A stretch of DNA of 64,000 bases, taken from NCBI GenBank assembly GCA_050943135.1, contig JBMNOP010000014.1, positions 33,021 to 97,020 of the forward strand, given 5' to 3'. Below the pieces are notes generated by a model, which worked only from the letters and a program-made list of their open reading frames with translations, made no database searches and was not told the origin of the DNA. The first letter of the stretch is position 1. The number at the start of each line of letters is the position of its first letter. This DNA comes from RUG695 sp050943135. Lineage in GTDB: Bacteria; Planctomycetota; Planctomycetia; Pirellulales; Thermoguttaceae. Position numbers and translations under genes: made by a program. Positions 46,513 through 55,573 of this stretch are shown one piece after another.

Positions 46513-46962
46513 TCAGTTGGCGGCACCGACATTGATCTCAACCGGTTCGGTCATCCCCTTGACGACCTCGACCGTAGCGGGCGTCTGGTCTTTGCTGAGG
46601 AACTGAGCATCCACGCGTTGGGTGACCCGGGGTAAAATGCCTTCGAGGGGGTTACCGATATCGATGGTTTCCTGTTTGGAAATGGTAACCTTATAGGTGC
46701 CCAGCGGGGCGCCGGGGAACGTTTGGGTCATCAGTTTGACTTCGCCGTTGGCGTCGGTCCGACTATTGATCGGCCATTTAGCGATTTCGGGATCATCAGA
46801 GAAAAGGGCAACGGTTGCTCCTTCCAGGGGGCTGCCGTCTTGTACGATCCTGATGGTGCAAGGATAGAGTTTCGGACACCCTTTCGGTCGAGTCGGCTTA
46901 CAGGCCGTGATTGCCGTGGCCAGGAGGACGGTCAAAGACAAAATCATCACTTTTCTGAACAT
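46513..46962 (-). CDS. Lipoprotein with carboxypeptidase-regulatory-like fold
   Basis: 149 residues. The signal peptide ends in a lipobox (AITAC, Cys at about 21). The mature part is a single beta-sandwich of the transthyretin or CarboxypepD_reg type: VQDGSPLEGATVALF, RTDANGEVKL and GTYKVTISK. Planctomycetes often carry such a gene beside a DUF1559 gene, so the two may work together at the cell surface. The start has AGGG about 8 bases upstream. Confidence 0.8.
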   Translation of the reverse strand: MFRKVMILSLTVLLATAITACKPTRPKGCPKLYPCTIRIVQDGSPLEGATVALFSDDPEIAKWPINSRTDANGEVKLMTQTFPGAPLGTYKVTISKQETIDIGNPLEGILPRVTQRVDAQFLSKDQTPATVEVVKGMTEPVEINVGAAN

Positions 46963-47554
46963 TACTTTTGCCCTAATTTCCCTTGTGGTTTCAATGTGAC
47001 TTAAATTTTGGAAGGAGTAACCTTCTCGGGTTTCTCATGTTACAGCATTTTTATTTTCGGCCTTTGGCCGGATTGATCTTAGGGAAATGAAATCCTGCTC
47101 CGAAAATAACGAACAGGCCGCACAAGCCGACGCGCAACAGTCTTCGACCGAGGCGCAGGCAAGCGAACAGGGAGAGCGAAATCCCCCATCTGCCTTAGGA
47201 TAGCACAATACCACTGAGATTGCAAGGGAAAACAGAGGGAATTGCGCATTTTTTCCTAATTTTCTTTGTTTTTTGCTGCGTTCTAATTGGGGAGTGGGGA
47301 GCGGGAAAGACGTGGCCTGGGACTGGCAAAAAACAAAATAACCATTGGCTCGCCGTTCCTTATCGGGAACGAGCTCTTATGGGATGGTGTTTCCTGCCGG
47401 GGGATCGTAAAATCACCTCAAAACAAGGTGCCGGATCGCGTACGGAGGGGCTCCCACAGCAGAGAGCCCAACGCGTTGCGAAAGAATCGCGAAATGTTTT
47501 CGACTCGGCGATTCTTTCCGGATTTCCCGAAAAAAGGGAACTCCGAAAAATCGA
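46963..47554. other. 592-bp spacer; one doubtful short frame
   Basis: Contains a CGGCC/GGCCG mini-hairpin near 47059-47071 and a 38-codon plus-strand frame (47087-47203; SCSENNEQAAQADAQQSS and onward) that looks protein-like but has its only purine-rich site too close to the ATG. Nothing else was seen. Confidence 0.45.
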
Positions 47555-48601
47555 TCAAGAGGCTGCCTCGGCGATCTCGTCGCGGATATACTGGAGGGTC
47601 AGAAGCTTTTCCTTGACCTCTTCCAGGTTGAGCCGCCTGGTATTGCTCGAGTTAAATTCGGAAAGGAGATTCCGCTTACAATCTCCTTGAGTGAAGTATT
47701 TGTCGTAGTTCAGACCTCGTTTGTCGGCGTGAATCTGGTAGAAGTTACCCAGATCGACTGCCCGGGCGTATTCTTCGTTCGTCAGAAGGGTTTCGTGCAT
47801 CTTCTCGCCGTGGCGGATTCCGATGACTTTGATCTCGTTCTCGGCATGGAAGAGTTCTTTAACTGCCCGGGCCAGGTCGGCGATCGTGCTGGCCGGAGCC
47901 TTCTGAACCATCAGGTCCCCCGATTCGGCATGTTCAAAGGCAAAGAGGACCAGGTCAACCGCTTCGTCGAGCGACATCATGAAGCGTGTCATCGTCGGTT
48001 CGGTCACCGTCAGAGGAAGCCCCGCCTTGATTTGGCTGATGAAGAGGGGGATAACCGACCCACGCGAGCACATCACGTTGCCGTAGCGGGTGCAGCAGAT
48101 CGTCGTTTTTCCCGGATCAACCGTTCGGCTCTTGGCCACGATCACCTTTTCCATCATTGCCTTGCTGGTTCCCATTGCGTTAATCGGATAGGCCGCCTTA
48201 TCGGTCGAAAGGCAGATGATTTTCTTCACCCCGGCGTCAATGGCAGCCGTCAGCACGTTGTCGACGCCGATCACGTTGGTTTTAACCGCTTCCATCGGGA
48301 AAAATTCGCAGCTCGGTACCTGCTTGAGCGCGGCGGCGTTGAAGATGTAATCGACGCCGTACATCACATTGCGTACACTCGAAAGGTCGCGGACATCGCC
48401 GATAAAAAAGCTGAGTTTTTCGCTTTTTTCGGGGCAGATGGCCTGGAAGTGATGCCGCATGTCGTCCTGCTTTTTCTCGTCACGCGAAAAGATACGGATC
48501 TCGCCGATATCGGTGTCCAAAAAACGATTGAGTACGGCGTTGCCGAACGAACCGGTACCGCCTGTGATCAAGAGCGTCTTGTTTTTGAAAATCGATCCCA
48601 T
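47555..48601 (-). CDS. CapE/FnlA-type UDP-GlcNAc 4,6-dehydratase/5-epimerase
   Basis: 348-residue extended SDR enzyme. The NAD loop is ITGGTGSFGNAVL (about 12-24), the active-site region is STDKAAYPINAMGTSKAMMEK, where Met replaces the usual SDR tyrosine, as in CapE, WbjB and FnlA, and the C-terminal latch region has EFNSSNTRRL. The reaction inverts C5 and removes water from UDP-GlcNAc on the route to N-acetyl-L-fucosamine. The next enzymes of that route (FnlB, FnlC) are not nearby. Capsule or O-chain synthesis is the likely use. Confidence 0.87.
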   Translation of the reverse strand: MGSIFKNKTLLITGGTGSFGNAVLNRFLDTDIGEIRIFSRDEKKQDDMRHHFQAICPEKSEKLSFFIGDVRDLSSVRNVMYGVDYIFNAAALKQVPSCEFFPMEAVKTNVIGVDNVLTAAIDAGVKKIICLSTDKAAYPINAMGTSKAMMEKVIVAKSRTVDPGKTTICCTRYGNVMCSRGSVIPLFISQIKAGLPLTVTEPTMTRFMMSLDEAVDLVLFAFEHAESGDLMVQKAPASTIADLARAVKELFHAENEIKVIGIRHGEKMHETLLTNEEYARAVDLGNFYQIHADKRGLNYDKYFTQGDCKRNLLSEFNSSNTRRLNLEEVKEKLLTLQYIRDEIAEAAS

Positions 48602-48944
48602 ATCCCTCTGCTTTTTTCGTATACTGGCGGTTTGAAAAATGAAATTTTCCGAAAAACTTCTCAGGGATTATATATCTTACCTTGCCGAGCGTCAACGGTT
48701 CAGGAGTCGGCGACGGCAGGAAATCGACGAACGACGTATGAGGCCGCCCGGAGGTATCTCGGAAGAGTCTTCGTTTTTCCGAGCAGGGGTTTGTGTCTTG
48801 CCTTCCCGTCCCGGATTACTATAATCATCGGTACCGGTGTTAAATCAAACAGTCTTTTGGTTTCTGCCGGAGGAAGTTTCTGTGAGAGGGCAAACGGATT
48901 TCTCGCTTTTGTCCCCTACGAGTTTTTACTGAGAAGAGTGTTTT
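48602..48944. other. Spacer between divergent genes
   Basis: Holds the promoter of the phosphatase gene (separate entry). A 61-codon plus-strand frame from 48639 has no ribosome site and overlaps that promoter, so it is not called. Confidence 0.5.
48798..48825 (+). promoter_or_regulatory. Promoter of the alkaline phosphatase gene
   Basis: TTGCCT, 16 bases, TATAAT, giving a leader of about 110 bases. No clear PhoB-type repeat was recognised around it. Confidence 0.6.
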
Positions 48945-50390
48945 ATGAGAAAGTTTCGTATTGTGTTGATGTGGGCTGTGGCCCTTCTTTTTGGTATTTC
49001 GGCGGCTTCTGCGGCCGAAAAGCCCAAGTACGTGTTCCTTTTCATCGGAGACGGGATGTCGATCCCGCAGCGGATGATGGCGGAAGAGTTTAACATGCGT
49101 CTCAATGGAGAGGGTCTTGTCATGAATGCTTTTCCCTACCAGGCGATGACGACCACCGGCTCGGCCGACTCCTTTATCACCGACTCGGCTGCGAGCGGAA
49201 CGGCGATTGCCTGCGGGGAAAAGACCAAAAACGGAACAATCGGATTAGACGCTTCAATGGAGCGGAGGCTTGTTTCGGTGGCCGAAGTTGCCCGTGACGC
49301 CGGCAAAAAGGTCGGAATTATCACCAACGTGACGATCAATCACGCGACACCAGCGGTTTTCTACGGGCATAATCCGAGCCGCGGCAACGGTTACGAACTT
49401 GGTCTGGATCTGGTCAAGTCAAATTTTGACTTTTTCGGTGGCGGCGGGGTTGACTGTCACGCCGAAGGAGAGACCGACATCTACGATCTGGCGGTTCAAG
49501 CGGGTTACAAGGTGTTTCACGAACCACGGGAAATGTTGGAGCTCAAGCCGGGGTGTGGCAAGGTGCTCGCGGTCCTGAAAGACGGTGCGCCCCCCTATGT
49601 CATCGACGATCCCGATGGGGTTCACATTGCCGATTATCTGCGTAAAGCGATCGAATTGCTCGACGGAGAGAACGGTTTCTTCATCATGACCGAGGGGGGA
49701 AAAATCGACTGGTCGTGCCACGCCAACGATGCGGGGACGACCGTACACGAGGTCATCGACCTGGACAACGCCATAAAAGTTGCCGACGAGTTTGCCGAAA
49801 GGCACCCCGACGAAACGCTGATTGTCGTGACGGGTGACCATGAAACAGGCGGTTTGACCCTGGGTTTTGACGGAACCGGCTACGACTTTCATGTCGAACG
49901 GCTGGGGTATCAGACCTGTTCGCAAGATGTCTTTTCCGACAAACTCCGCGATCTGGCAAAGAGTGCCGTTGATAACGCCCTCAAGACCGAAGGGACTCCC
50001 CTCGACGGTCTTTCCGACAAAGAGCGTTCTGTAAAACTGATCGAAAAGGCCGAGGAGGTTGTAACCTTCGATATGTTTAAACCGGTCATCACCGAATCGT
50101 TCGGTCTGAAATTCGACGGTCCGAAAGACGATCCGATGAAGCTCACGACGGTCGAGCAGAACGAAATCAAAGAGGCCTTTGATCGCGTCGGCGGCGACTA
50201 TCGGGAAGTCTCGGCAATTACCCACACCGCCGTCAAAATCCTTGGCAACAAAGCGGGACTCGGCTGGACGAGTAGCGCGCATACCGCCCTGCCTGTGAAC
50301 ACTACGGCAAAGGGGGTCGGTGCCGACGGTTTTGAGGGGATGATCGACAACACCGATATTTCGAAAAAACTCAAAAAACTGGTGGAATAG
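48945..50390 (+). CDS. phoA: Exported alkaline phosphatase
   Basis: Metal-dependent phosphomonoesterase of 481 residues with a signal peptide (about 1-23), acting in the periplasm. Seen: metal ligand Asp36 in FIGDGM, the nucleophile Ser81 in TDSAASGTA, EGGKIDW, GDHETGG and the final metal His in SSAHTALPV. Cysteines are few, so E. coli-type disulfides are not expected. It would release phosphate from organic esters. It ends at a strong hairpin and the next gene is an exported epimerase. Confidence 0.93.
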   Translation: MRKFRIVLMWAVALLFGISAASAAEKPKYVFLFIGDGMSIPQRMMAEEFNMRLNGEGLVMNAFPYQAMTTTGSADSFITDSAASGTAIACGEKTKNGTIGLDASMERRLVSVAEVARDAGKKVGIITNVTINHATPAVFYGHNPSRGNGYELGLDLVKSNFDFFGGGGVDCHAEGETDIYDLAVQAGYKVFHEPREMLELKPGCGKVLAVLKDGAPPYVIDDPDGVHIADYLRKAIELLDGENGFFIMTEGGKIDWSCHANDAGTTVHEVIDLDNAIKVADEFAERHPDETLIVVTGDHETGGLTLGFDGTGYDFHVERLGYQTCSQDVFSDKLRDLAKSAVDNALKTEGTPLDGLSDKERSVKLIEKAEEVVTFDMFKPVITESFGLKFDGPKDDPMKLTTVEQNEIKEAFDRVGGDYREVSAITHTAVKILGNKAGLGWTSSAHTALPVNTTAKGVGADGFEGMIDNTDISKKLKKLVE

Positions 50391-50403
50391 CCCTTTCGGC
50401 GTA

Positions 50404-50450
50404 AACTTCCCTTGGGAGAACCGCCCTGCGAGGTTCTCCCAGGGGGAGTT
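50404..50450 (+). terminator. 19-bp hairpin after alkaline phosphatase
   Basis: Bases 50404-50422 pair with 50432-50450 through 19 pairs (two G-T) around a 9-base loop, 14 bases past the stop. The following stretch has only an interrupted T run (CTTTTCCTCCTTT), so it may act as terminator or mRNA stabiliser. Confidence 0.65.
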
Positions 50451-50688
50451 CTGTGTAAACTTTTCCTCCTTTACCGAAAGGCGGATCCTTCGACAGGCCG
50501 GCGGCGGCCTCGGAAAAAAACGATGAATTTCCTCCGAGCTCTTTATCAATCGTCGGGTCACGCCCCTGACAGTTCTCCGCGGCGGGGTCGTTCTTTCCGA
50601 CCATCGGTGTGGTGAAGAAACGTAGTTTTTCCTCGTCGATCGTTTAAACCGGTCCCATAAGTTTTTTCGTAGTGGTACATGTGAATCA

Positions 50689-51843
50689 ATGGTCACCCGC
50701 CGCCGATTTTTGAGATCCCTTGCTTCTTTGCCGACTGCCGCATTCGCGTCTGCCTTCGTGGCCGAACCGGCGATGCGTGCCGACTCGTCCGTACTCCGTC
50801 TTTCGTGGCATCCTTACGAGTTAAAACTGCGCCATATGTTCGGTGTTGCCGGGAGTTCCCGCACCACGACCCAGGGGATCCAGGTTGCCCTGCAATACGA
50901 AGGAGTGACCGGTTACGGAGAGGCTTCGATGCCCCCTTATTTGGGGGAGTCGGTCGTTTCGGTTCAGGAGTTTCTTGGCCGTGTCGACCTGACCCCTTTC
51001 CGCGATCCATTTTGTCTGGAAGAGATTCTCGACTATGTCGACCGGATCGCCGAAAACAACACCGCGGCCAAAGCCTCGGTTGATATTGCGTTACACGACC
51101 TCATCGGAAAACTGATGGGGCTGCCATGGTATCGCATTTGGGGGTATTCCCGCGAAAAGACCCCGACCACTTTCTACACAATCGGAATCGACGTGCCGAA
51201 AAAGGTAGTGGAAAAAACACTGGAAGCCCCTCCGTTTCCTATCCTCAAGGTCAAGATGGGGCGGAGTCCGAAAGAGGATAAAGAGATGGTCGGCGCGATT
51301 CGCTCCGTGACCGATCGTCGGATCGCGGTTGATGCCAACCAAGGGTGGGGAGAAAAGATGCTTGCGCTCGACATGATCGAATGGCTGGCCGAGCAAGGGT
51401 GCGTTTTGGTCGAACAGCCGATGTCGAAGCATCGTCCCGACGATATTGCCTGGCTCACCGCCCGCAGTCCCCTGCCGATCATGGCCGACGAGTCGCTACA
51501 GCGTCTTGGGGATCTGCCGACCCTTTCAAGCCTCTTTTCAGGGGTGAATATCAAGCTGATGAAGTGTACCGGAATGCGCGAGGCGAAGAAGATGATCACC
51601 GTTGCCCGTACGCTCGGAATGAAAGTGATGATCGGCTGTATGACAGAGACTTCCTGCGCGATTTCGGCTGCCGCGCAGCTCTCGCCGGCGGTTGACTGGG
51701 CCGACCTGGACGGTAACCTGCTGATCACCAACGACCTCTTTGATGGTGTTGGTGTTTCCGAAATCGGAAAACTTCTTCTCCCCGACCGCCCGGGCATCGG
51801 TGTCCTCCCGAAAGAAGGAGAAGGTATCGAAAACCACGAGTAA
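50689..51843 (+). CDS. Tat-exported dipeptide epimerase (enolase superfamily)
   Basis: 384 residues. The N-terminus is a twin-arginine signal (TRRRFLRSLASLP) ending about residue 31. The enolase-superfamily barrel shows the catalytic LKVKMG, metal ligands in DANQGW, EQPM and ADES, the second lysine in IKLMKCTG, and DLDGNLL, which together match L-Ala-D/L-Glu epimerases of the YcjG type. The enzyme would act on muropeptide-derived dipeptides, here outside the cytoplasm, which is unusual for the family. Specificity is inferred. Confidence 0.82.
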   Translation: MVTRRRFLRSLASLPTAAFASAFVAEPAMRADSSVLRLSWHPYELKLRHMFGVAGSSRTTTQGIQVALQYEGVTGYGEASMPPYLGESVVSVQEFLGRVDLTPFRDPFCLEEILDYVDRIAENNTAAKASVDIALHDLIGKLMGLPWYRIWGYSREKTPTTFYTIGIDVPKKVVEKTLEAPPFPILKVKMGRSPKEDKEMVGAIRSVTDRRIAVDANQGWGEKMLALDMIEWLAEQGCVLVEQPMSKHRPDDIAWLTARSPLPIMADESLQRLGDLPTLSSLFSGVNIKLMKCTGMREAKKMITVARTLGMKVMIGCMTETSCAISAAAQLSPAVDWADLDGNLLITNDLFDGVGVSEIGKLLLPDRPGIGVLPKEGEGIENHE

Positions 51844-51982
51844 GGTCGGCGGAAGTATGAAGTATGAAGGGAACTTTCCGCTTTTTGGGCTTTTTCTATC
51901 GCTTCCAACCGACGATTTGCCAGACGGTCACCACGATACCTTTCGTCCGGAAAAATTTTTTAGAAAAGACTAAACTCCCCCC

Positions 51983-52011
51983 TTTACACGTCCAAGGATT
52001 TAGATTATACT
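51983..52011 (+). promoter_or_regulatory. Promoter of the DtxR-family regulator gene
   Basis: TTTACA, 17 bases, TATACT. The -10 overlaps a DtxR-like operator, pointing to self-repression. Confidence 0.7.
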
Positions 52012-52026
52012 TTTAGCCGAACCTAA
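52008..52026 (+). promoter_or_regulatory. DtxR-box-like operator over the -10
   Basis: TACTTTTAGCCGAACCTAA. The right half (AGCC-GAACCTAA) fits the DtxR consensus half AGCC-TAACCTAA at all but one base; the left half is weak. The next bases extend it to the perfect palindrome AACCTAAGGTT. Confidence 0.5.
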
Positions 52027-52046
52027 GGTTTAACCGGGAGCTTTCT

Positions 52047-52616
52047 ATGATTCAGTCTCAGACGAACCGCCTTTCCGATAGTCTTGAAGATTATCTTGAG
52101 GCGATTTATCGGATTATCTTAGCTCGAGGCCAGGTTAAGCCGAAAGATATTGCAAAGGCGATGCACGTGGCGGGGGCTTCCGTCACCGGGGCGCTGCGCG
52201 CCCTGGCCGAGAAGGGCCTGATTAACTATGCCCCCTACGATGAGATCTCTCTGACGCCATCGGGGCTGGCAATAGCTCAAGATGTCTTCAGCCGCCACAA
52301 GCGCCTTAAGTTTTTCTTGAAAGACATGTTGGGTGTTCCGGAACGGGAAGCCGACGAGACAGCCTGCAAAGTGGAACATGCCGTTTCGTCCGAGACGATC
52401 GGCAAACTTGTCCGCTTCGCGGAATTTATTGAGTCTTGCCCACGCGGCGGTCGTCTTTGGATTTCCGGTTTTGAACATGACTGTGATCCCGAGCATGCGT
52501 TGTCGCAGTGCCGCCGCTGTGTCGCCGCCACGCTCGAAAAGATCGATCAGGAGTTGGCCCATTCGGTTCCGCGGTCAGGTTTGGATTCGGTGCCCGACTC
52601 AGTTTCGGAACATTGA
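52047..52616 (+). CDS. DtxR/MntR-family metal-dependent transcription regulator
   Basis: 189 residues. The N-terminal winged helix (LEDYLEAIYRIILARGQVKPKDIAKAM then GASVTGALRALAEKGLI) and the dimerisation helix (CKVEHAVSSETIGKL) match DtxR-type repressors that bind DNA when loaded with Fe(II) or Mn(II). The C-terminus keeps HDCDPE and CRRC cysteines but no SH3-like FeoA domain. It lies 64 bp before feoA and feoB, and carries its own operator-like site, so iron control is the likely role. Ribosome site GGGAG, 6 bases from ATG. Confidence 0.92.
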   Translation: MIQSQTNRLSDSLEDYLEAIYRIILARGQVKPKDIAKAMHVAGASVTGALRALAEKGLINYAPYDEISLTPSGLAIAQDVFSRHKRLKFFLKDMLGVPEREADETACKVEHAVSSETIGKLVRFAEFIESCPRGGRLWISGFEHDCDPEHALSQCRRCVAATLEKIDQELAHSVPRSGLDSVPDSVSEH

Positions 52617-52679
52617 TGGTCGTTTGAGGATTGGCATTGTTTGATCGGCAAATCAAGATTGAAAAAAGTAAAGGAATCG

Positions 52680-52904
52680 GTGCAAAGGATGACGTTGTCT
52701 AATGTTCCGAACGGGAAGAGTGTCGACATTGTTGCTGTCAATATGGGAGAGGGGTCTGTGATCCGTCTTTCTTCGCTCGGGTTGTTTCCCGGGGCAAGGA
52801 TCCGCGTTGTTTGTAATTCGACGCCCAAGGTTTCGGTGATCGAGTGTCTCGGTGCCCGGTGGGCGCTTGGGCGTGGGGTTCCCGATTCCATTGAGGTACG
52901 TTGA
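52680..52904 (+). CDS. feoA: FeoA
   Basis: Small SH3-like partner of the ferrous iron transporter FeoB, 74 residues from a GTG with AAGGA 4 bases upstream; the ATG at 52689 gives 71. Seen: IVAVNMGEGSVIRLSSLGLFPGARIRVV, the usual core. It probably assists FeoB at the inner membrane. Its end is followed by a terminator, and feoB has its own operator, so the two may be made at different levels. Confidence 0.87.
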   Translation: MQRMTLSNVPNGKSVDIVAVNMGEGSVIRLSSLGLFPGARIRVVCNSTPKVSVIECLGARWALGRGVPDSIEVR

Positions 52905-52913
52905 GCGTCGGCG

Positions 52914-52945
52914 AAAGGGAGGGCCACACGGCCTTCCTTTATTTT
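52914..52945 (+). terminator. Terminator between feoA and feoB
   Basis: AAAGGGAGGGCC pairs with GGCCTTCCTTT (one bulged G, one G-T), loop ACAC, followed by ATTTT. Confidence 0.7.
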
Positions 52946-52970
52946 GGCTAAAGTTTAGTCTAGGCTAAAA
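52946..52970 (+). promoter_or_regulatory. Operator-like palindrome before feoB
   Basis: The core TTTAGTCT-AGGCTAAA (52954-52969) is palindromic but for one base. On the other strand it reads TTTTAGCCTAGACTAAA, close to TTTTAGCCGAACCTAA at the regulator promoter. It is a candidate binding site for the DtxR-family protein. Confidence 0.5.
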
Positions 52971-53042
52971 CCCTCCTCGTCGCTTCGACAGGTGGTCTGG
53001 TCTTTTCTTCGAGAGCATTGGTAACAGAATCGAGTTTATTGT

Positions 53043-55373
53043 ATGTCTGGTGAAACGGTTACGGGCCTCAAGGTTGTCTTAGCGGGAAACCCGAATAGCG
53101 GCAAATCGACGATCTTCAACTACATGACCGGCGCCAAGCAGAGGATCAGTAATTTTCCCGGAGTGACCGTCGAACGTCACGAAGGGCAACTGCAAAGCGA
53201 AGGGGTGAAGATCAACCTGATCGATCTGCCGGGGCTGTACAGTCTTGATTCGAAGAACGACGAAGAGAAGGTTGCGGGGGAACACCTGCGCAACGAACCG
53301 TGCGATGTGATCGTCAACGTCGTCGATGCTTCCTCCCTGGAGCGGCACCTTTACCTGACGTTTCAGCTCAAAGAGCTCGCCCGTCCGATGCTGGTCGTCT
53401 TGAACATGTGCGATGTGGCGCGGCGCCGCGGTATCGAGATTGACGTCGAAACCCTGAGCGAGGCGCTTGGAGTTCCGGTTCTCGAAACCGTTGGCCGTAA
53501 AGCGGTCGGGCTCCGGGAAGTGATTGCCGAGATAACGCGGCTCGGTGTCGAAGGGCGTCATCGGCCGCGACCGGTTCCGGTTCCCGCCGAATCGCAACCG
53601 CGGTTTGAAACTCCCCACGGAAAACGCGGAGAAGAAGGGTGTCTCTCTCGTGCCTGTGCCGGTTGCTCCAAGACCTGTGCACGGATTGTCGCACACGACA
53701 TAGCTCGGTTTAAGGAGATCGACGCGGTTTGTTCGCGTGCCGTTCGAAATGTTCTTCCGATGGAACGGACTTTCTCGGACCGTGTCGACGCAGTCTTGAC
53801 GAACCGATACTTCGGTATTCCAATCTTTCTTCTTGCGATGTATCTCGTCTTCCAGCTGACGTTTACTATCGGACAGTACCCAATGGACTGGACGGAAGCG
53901 GGAATCGGTTATCTCAGCGAATACTTTTCGGGATTGTGGCCGGAAGGAAGTGAATCGTTTCTGAAGTCTCTGGTCGTCGACGGAATCATCGGCGGTGTCG
54001 GCGGAGTGATTGTTTTCTTACCGAACATTGTCCTTCTTTTTCTGGGGATTTCATTCCTCGAAGATTCCGGTTATTTGGCACGAGCCGCCGTTTTGTCCGA
54101 CCGATCAATGTCACGGCTCGGCCTTCCGGGGCGAAGCATTGTTCCTCTCCTCGTCGGGTTTGGGTGTACGGTTCCCGCACTGATGGCAACACGCATGCTT
54201 ACCAGCCGCAAAGAGCGATTGATCACCATGTTGGTCCTTCCCCTTTTCAGTTGCGGCGCACGATTTCCGATTTATGCGCTTTTGATTCCGGCGTTCTTCC
54301 CGGTTCAGTGGCGCGGTCCGATCCTTTGGCTTATCTACCTCATTGGGATCTTCCTTGCCCTTGTGACGGCCAAAGTGTTGAGTCTCCTCTTTCCCAAGGG
54401 GGAAGAGACTTCATTTATTATTGAACTTCCTCCTTATCATCTGCCGACTTTTCGGACGGTCGGGATGAAGACGTGTGAACGCGCGTGGGAATACTTGAAA
54501 AAAGCCGGAACGGTCATTTTGGGGGCCTCGATTCTCCTCTGGTTCCTGACGTCGTATCCCAAGGCCTCTCCGGAAGTGTGTGATGAGATTCATGCCCGCC
54601 GCATGTCGATTGTCGCGGCCGGGGAAGAACTGAAAAACCTGCTTGGAACACTCGACGGGCAAGAGTCGCGGGCAGAGCCAAATGCCGACACTGTCGAAGC
54701 CCGTCGTGCCGCGTTGTTCCTTGCCGGCTCTGCCGTAAGAGATCAGATCGACAGCCTCGATAACGGGTCCGGTCTTCAGTCCAAGGATTCAGGGGCAAGT
54801 CGGGATGAGCTGATTCGTACCGATACCATGCTGAAAAAAATATCTGCCGGGCTCGACGGCGACGAGGTCCGGTTAGAACTTCAAGCCGAAGAAATCGAAA
54901 TGCGCCGCACCGCACTGACCCTTGCGGGTGATGCACTGGAAAGCGAGCTGGAGACCCTTGATTACGAGGAAAGTCAAGCTGATCTCCAAGCCAGCTTTTC
55001 CGGCCGTATCGGCCGGGGGCTCGAACCGATTCTCCGCCCCATGGGGTTTGATTGGAAAATCGGGACGGCTCTGGTCGGTGCGGTTGCGGCCAAAGAAGCT
55101 TTTATTGCACAGATGGGTATTGTTTACTCGCTTGGTAATGCCGAAGAAAACGAGCAGGGGATTGCGGAAGTTCTCAGGGCGAACTACACGGGACTGACCG
55201 GTTTTTGTGTCATGATTTTCTCCCTCATCGCGACGCCTTGCATTGCCACGCTGGTGGTGATGGCCAGAGAATCCGGTTCGTGGAAATGGGCAGCGATCCA
55301 ATGGTTTGGACTTACCCTGATGGCCTGGGTGGTCACAACCCTGGTTTATCAGGTCGGGTCCTCCTTTTTCTGA
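53043..55373 (+). CDS. feoB: Ferrous iron transporter FeoB with repeat insertion
   Basis: 776 residues. The N-terminal G domain has G1 GNPNSGKST (15-23), DLPG and NMCD, followed by a helical domain and a cysteine-rich patch (CLSRACAGCSKTC). The membrane part has two Gate motifs, FGCTVPALMATR and SCGARFPIY. Between the late membrane segments, residues about 519-653 form four ~34-residue repeats marked by ARR or MRR and LDG/LDN/LDY, where FeoB normally has a short loop. It moves Fe(II) into the cell. A weak hairpin (55473-55500) follows. No clear ribosome site. Confidence 0.94.
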   Translation: MSGETVTGLKVVLAGNPNSGKSTIFNYMTGAKQRISNFPGVTVERHEGQLQSEGVKINLIDLPGLYSLDSKNDEEKVAGEHLRNEPCDVIVNVVDASSLERHLYLTFQLKELARPMLVVLNMCDVARRRGIEIDVETLSEALGVPVLETVGRKAVGLREVIAEITRLGVEGRHRPRPVPVPAESQPRFETPHGKRGEEGCLSRACAGCSKTCARIVAHDIARFKEIDAVCSRAVRNVLPMERTFSDRVDAVLTNRYFGIPIFLLAMYLVFQLTFTIGQYPMDWTEAGIGYLSEYFSGLWPEGSESFLKSLVVDGIIGGVGGVIVFLPNIVLLFLGISFLEDSGYLARAAVLSDRSMSRLGLPGRSIVPLLVGFGCTVPALMATRMLTSRKERLITMLVLPLFSCGARFPIYALLIPAFFPVQWRGPILWLIYLIGIFLALVTAKVLSLLFPKGEETSFIIELPPYHLPTFRTVGMKTCERAWEYLKKAGTVILGASILLWFLTSYPKASPEVCDEIHARRMSIVAAGEELKNLLGTLDGQESRAEPNADTVEARRAALFLAGSAVRDQIDSLDNGSGLQSKDSGASRDELIRTDTMLKKISAGLDGDEVRLELQAEEIEMRRTALTLAGDALESELETLDYEESQADLQASFSGRIGRGLEPILRPMGFDWKIGTALVGAVAAKEAFIAQMGIVYSLGNAEENEQGIAEVLRANYTGLTGFCVMIFSLIATPCIATLVVMARESGSWKWAAIQWFGLTLMAWVVTTLVYQVGSSFF

Positions 55374-55573
55374 GAGGTTCCTTCCTCTTCCTCCCAGCAG
55401 AGCGTAATGAATCCTTTGGTTTTTCATACGGTGAGTCATTTTTTTTGGAGTTTGGCACCTGTTCTTGGGTTGCACACTCCCTGTTACTCAATGGGGTGTG
55501 AGTGTCGCAATCTTTCTTTGGCGACCATTTTTGATTTAACGAGTACTTCATTGGCAAGGGAGAAGGTTCAATA

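Noticed and set aside
47087..47203. 38-codon Gln/Glu-rich frame
   Set aside because: The purine-rich site is only about 2 bases from the ATG and no conservation can be shown; left as a note in the spacer entry.
47220..47690. 156-codon plus-strand frame after the lipoprotein gene
   Set aside because: It runs into the CapE-type gene on the opposite strand, lacks a family match and has no ribosome site; the dehydratase is the real gene there.
48639..48824. 61-codon frame rich in Arg before the phosphatase gene
   Set aside because: No ribosome site, and its end overlaps the -35/-10 of the phosphatase promoter.
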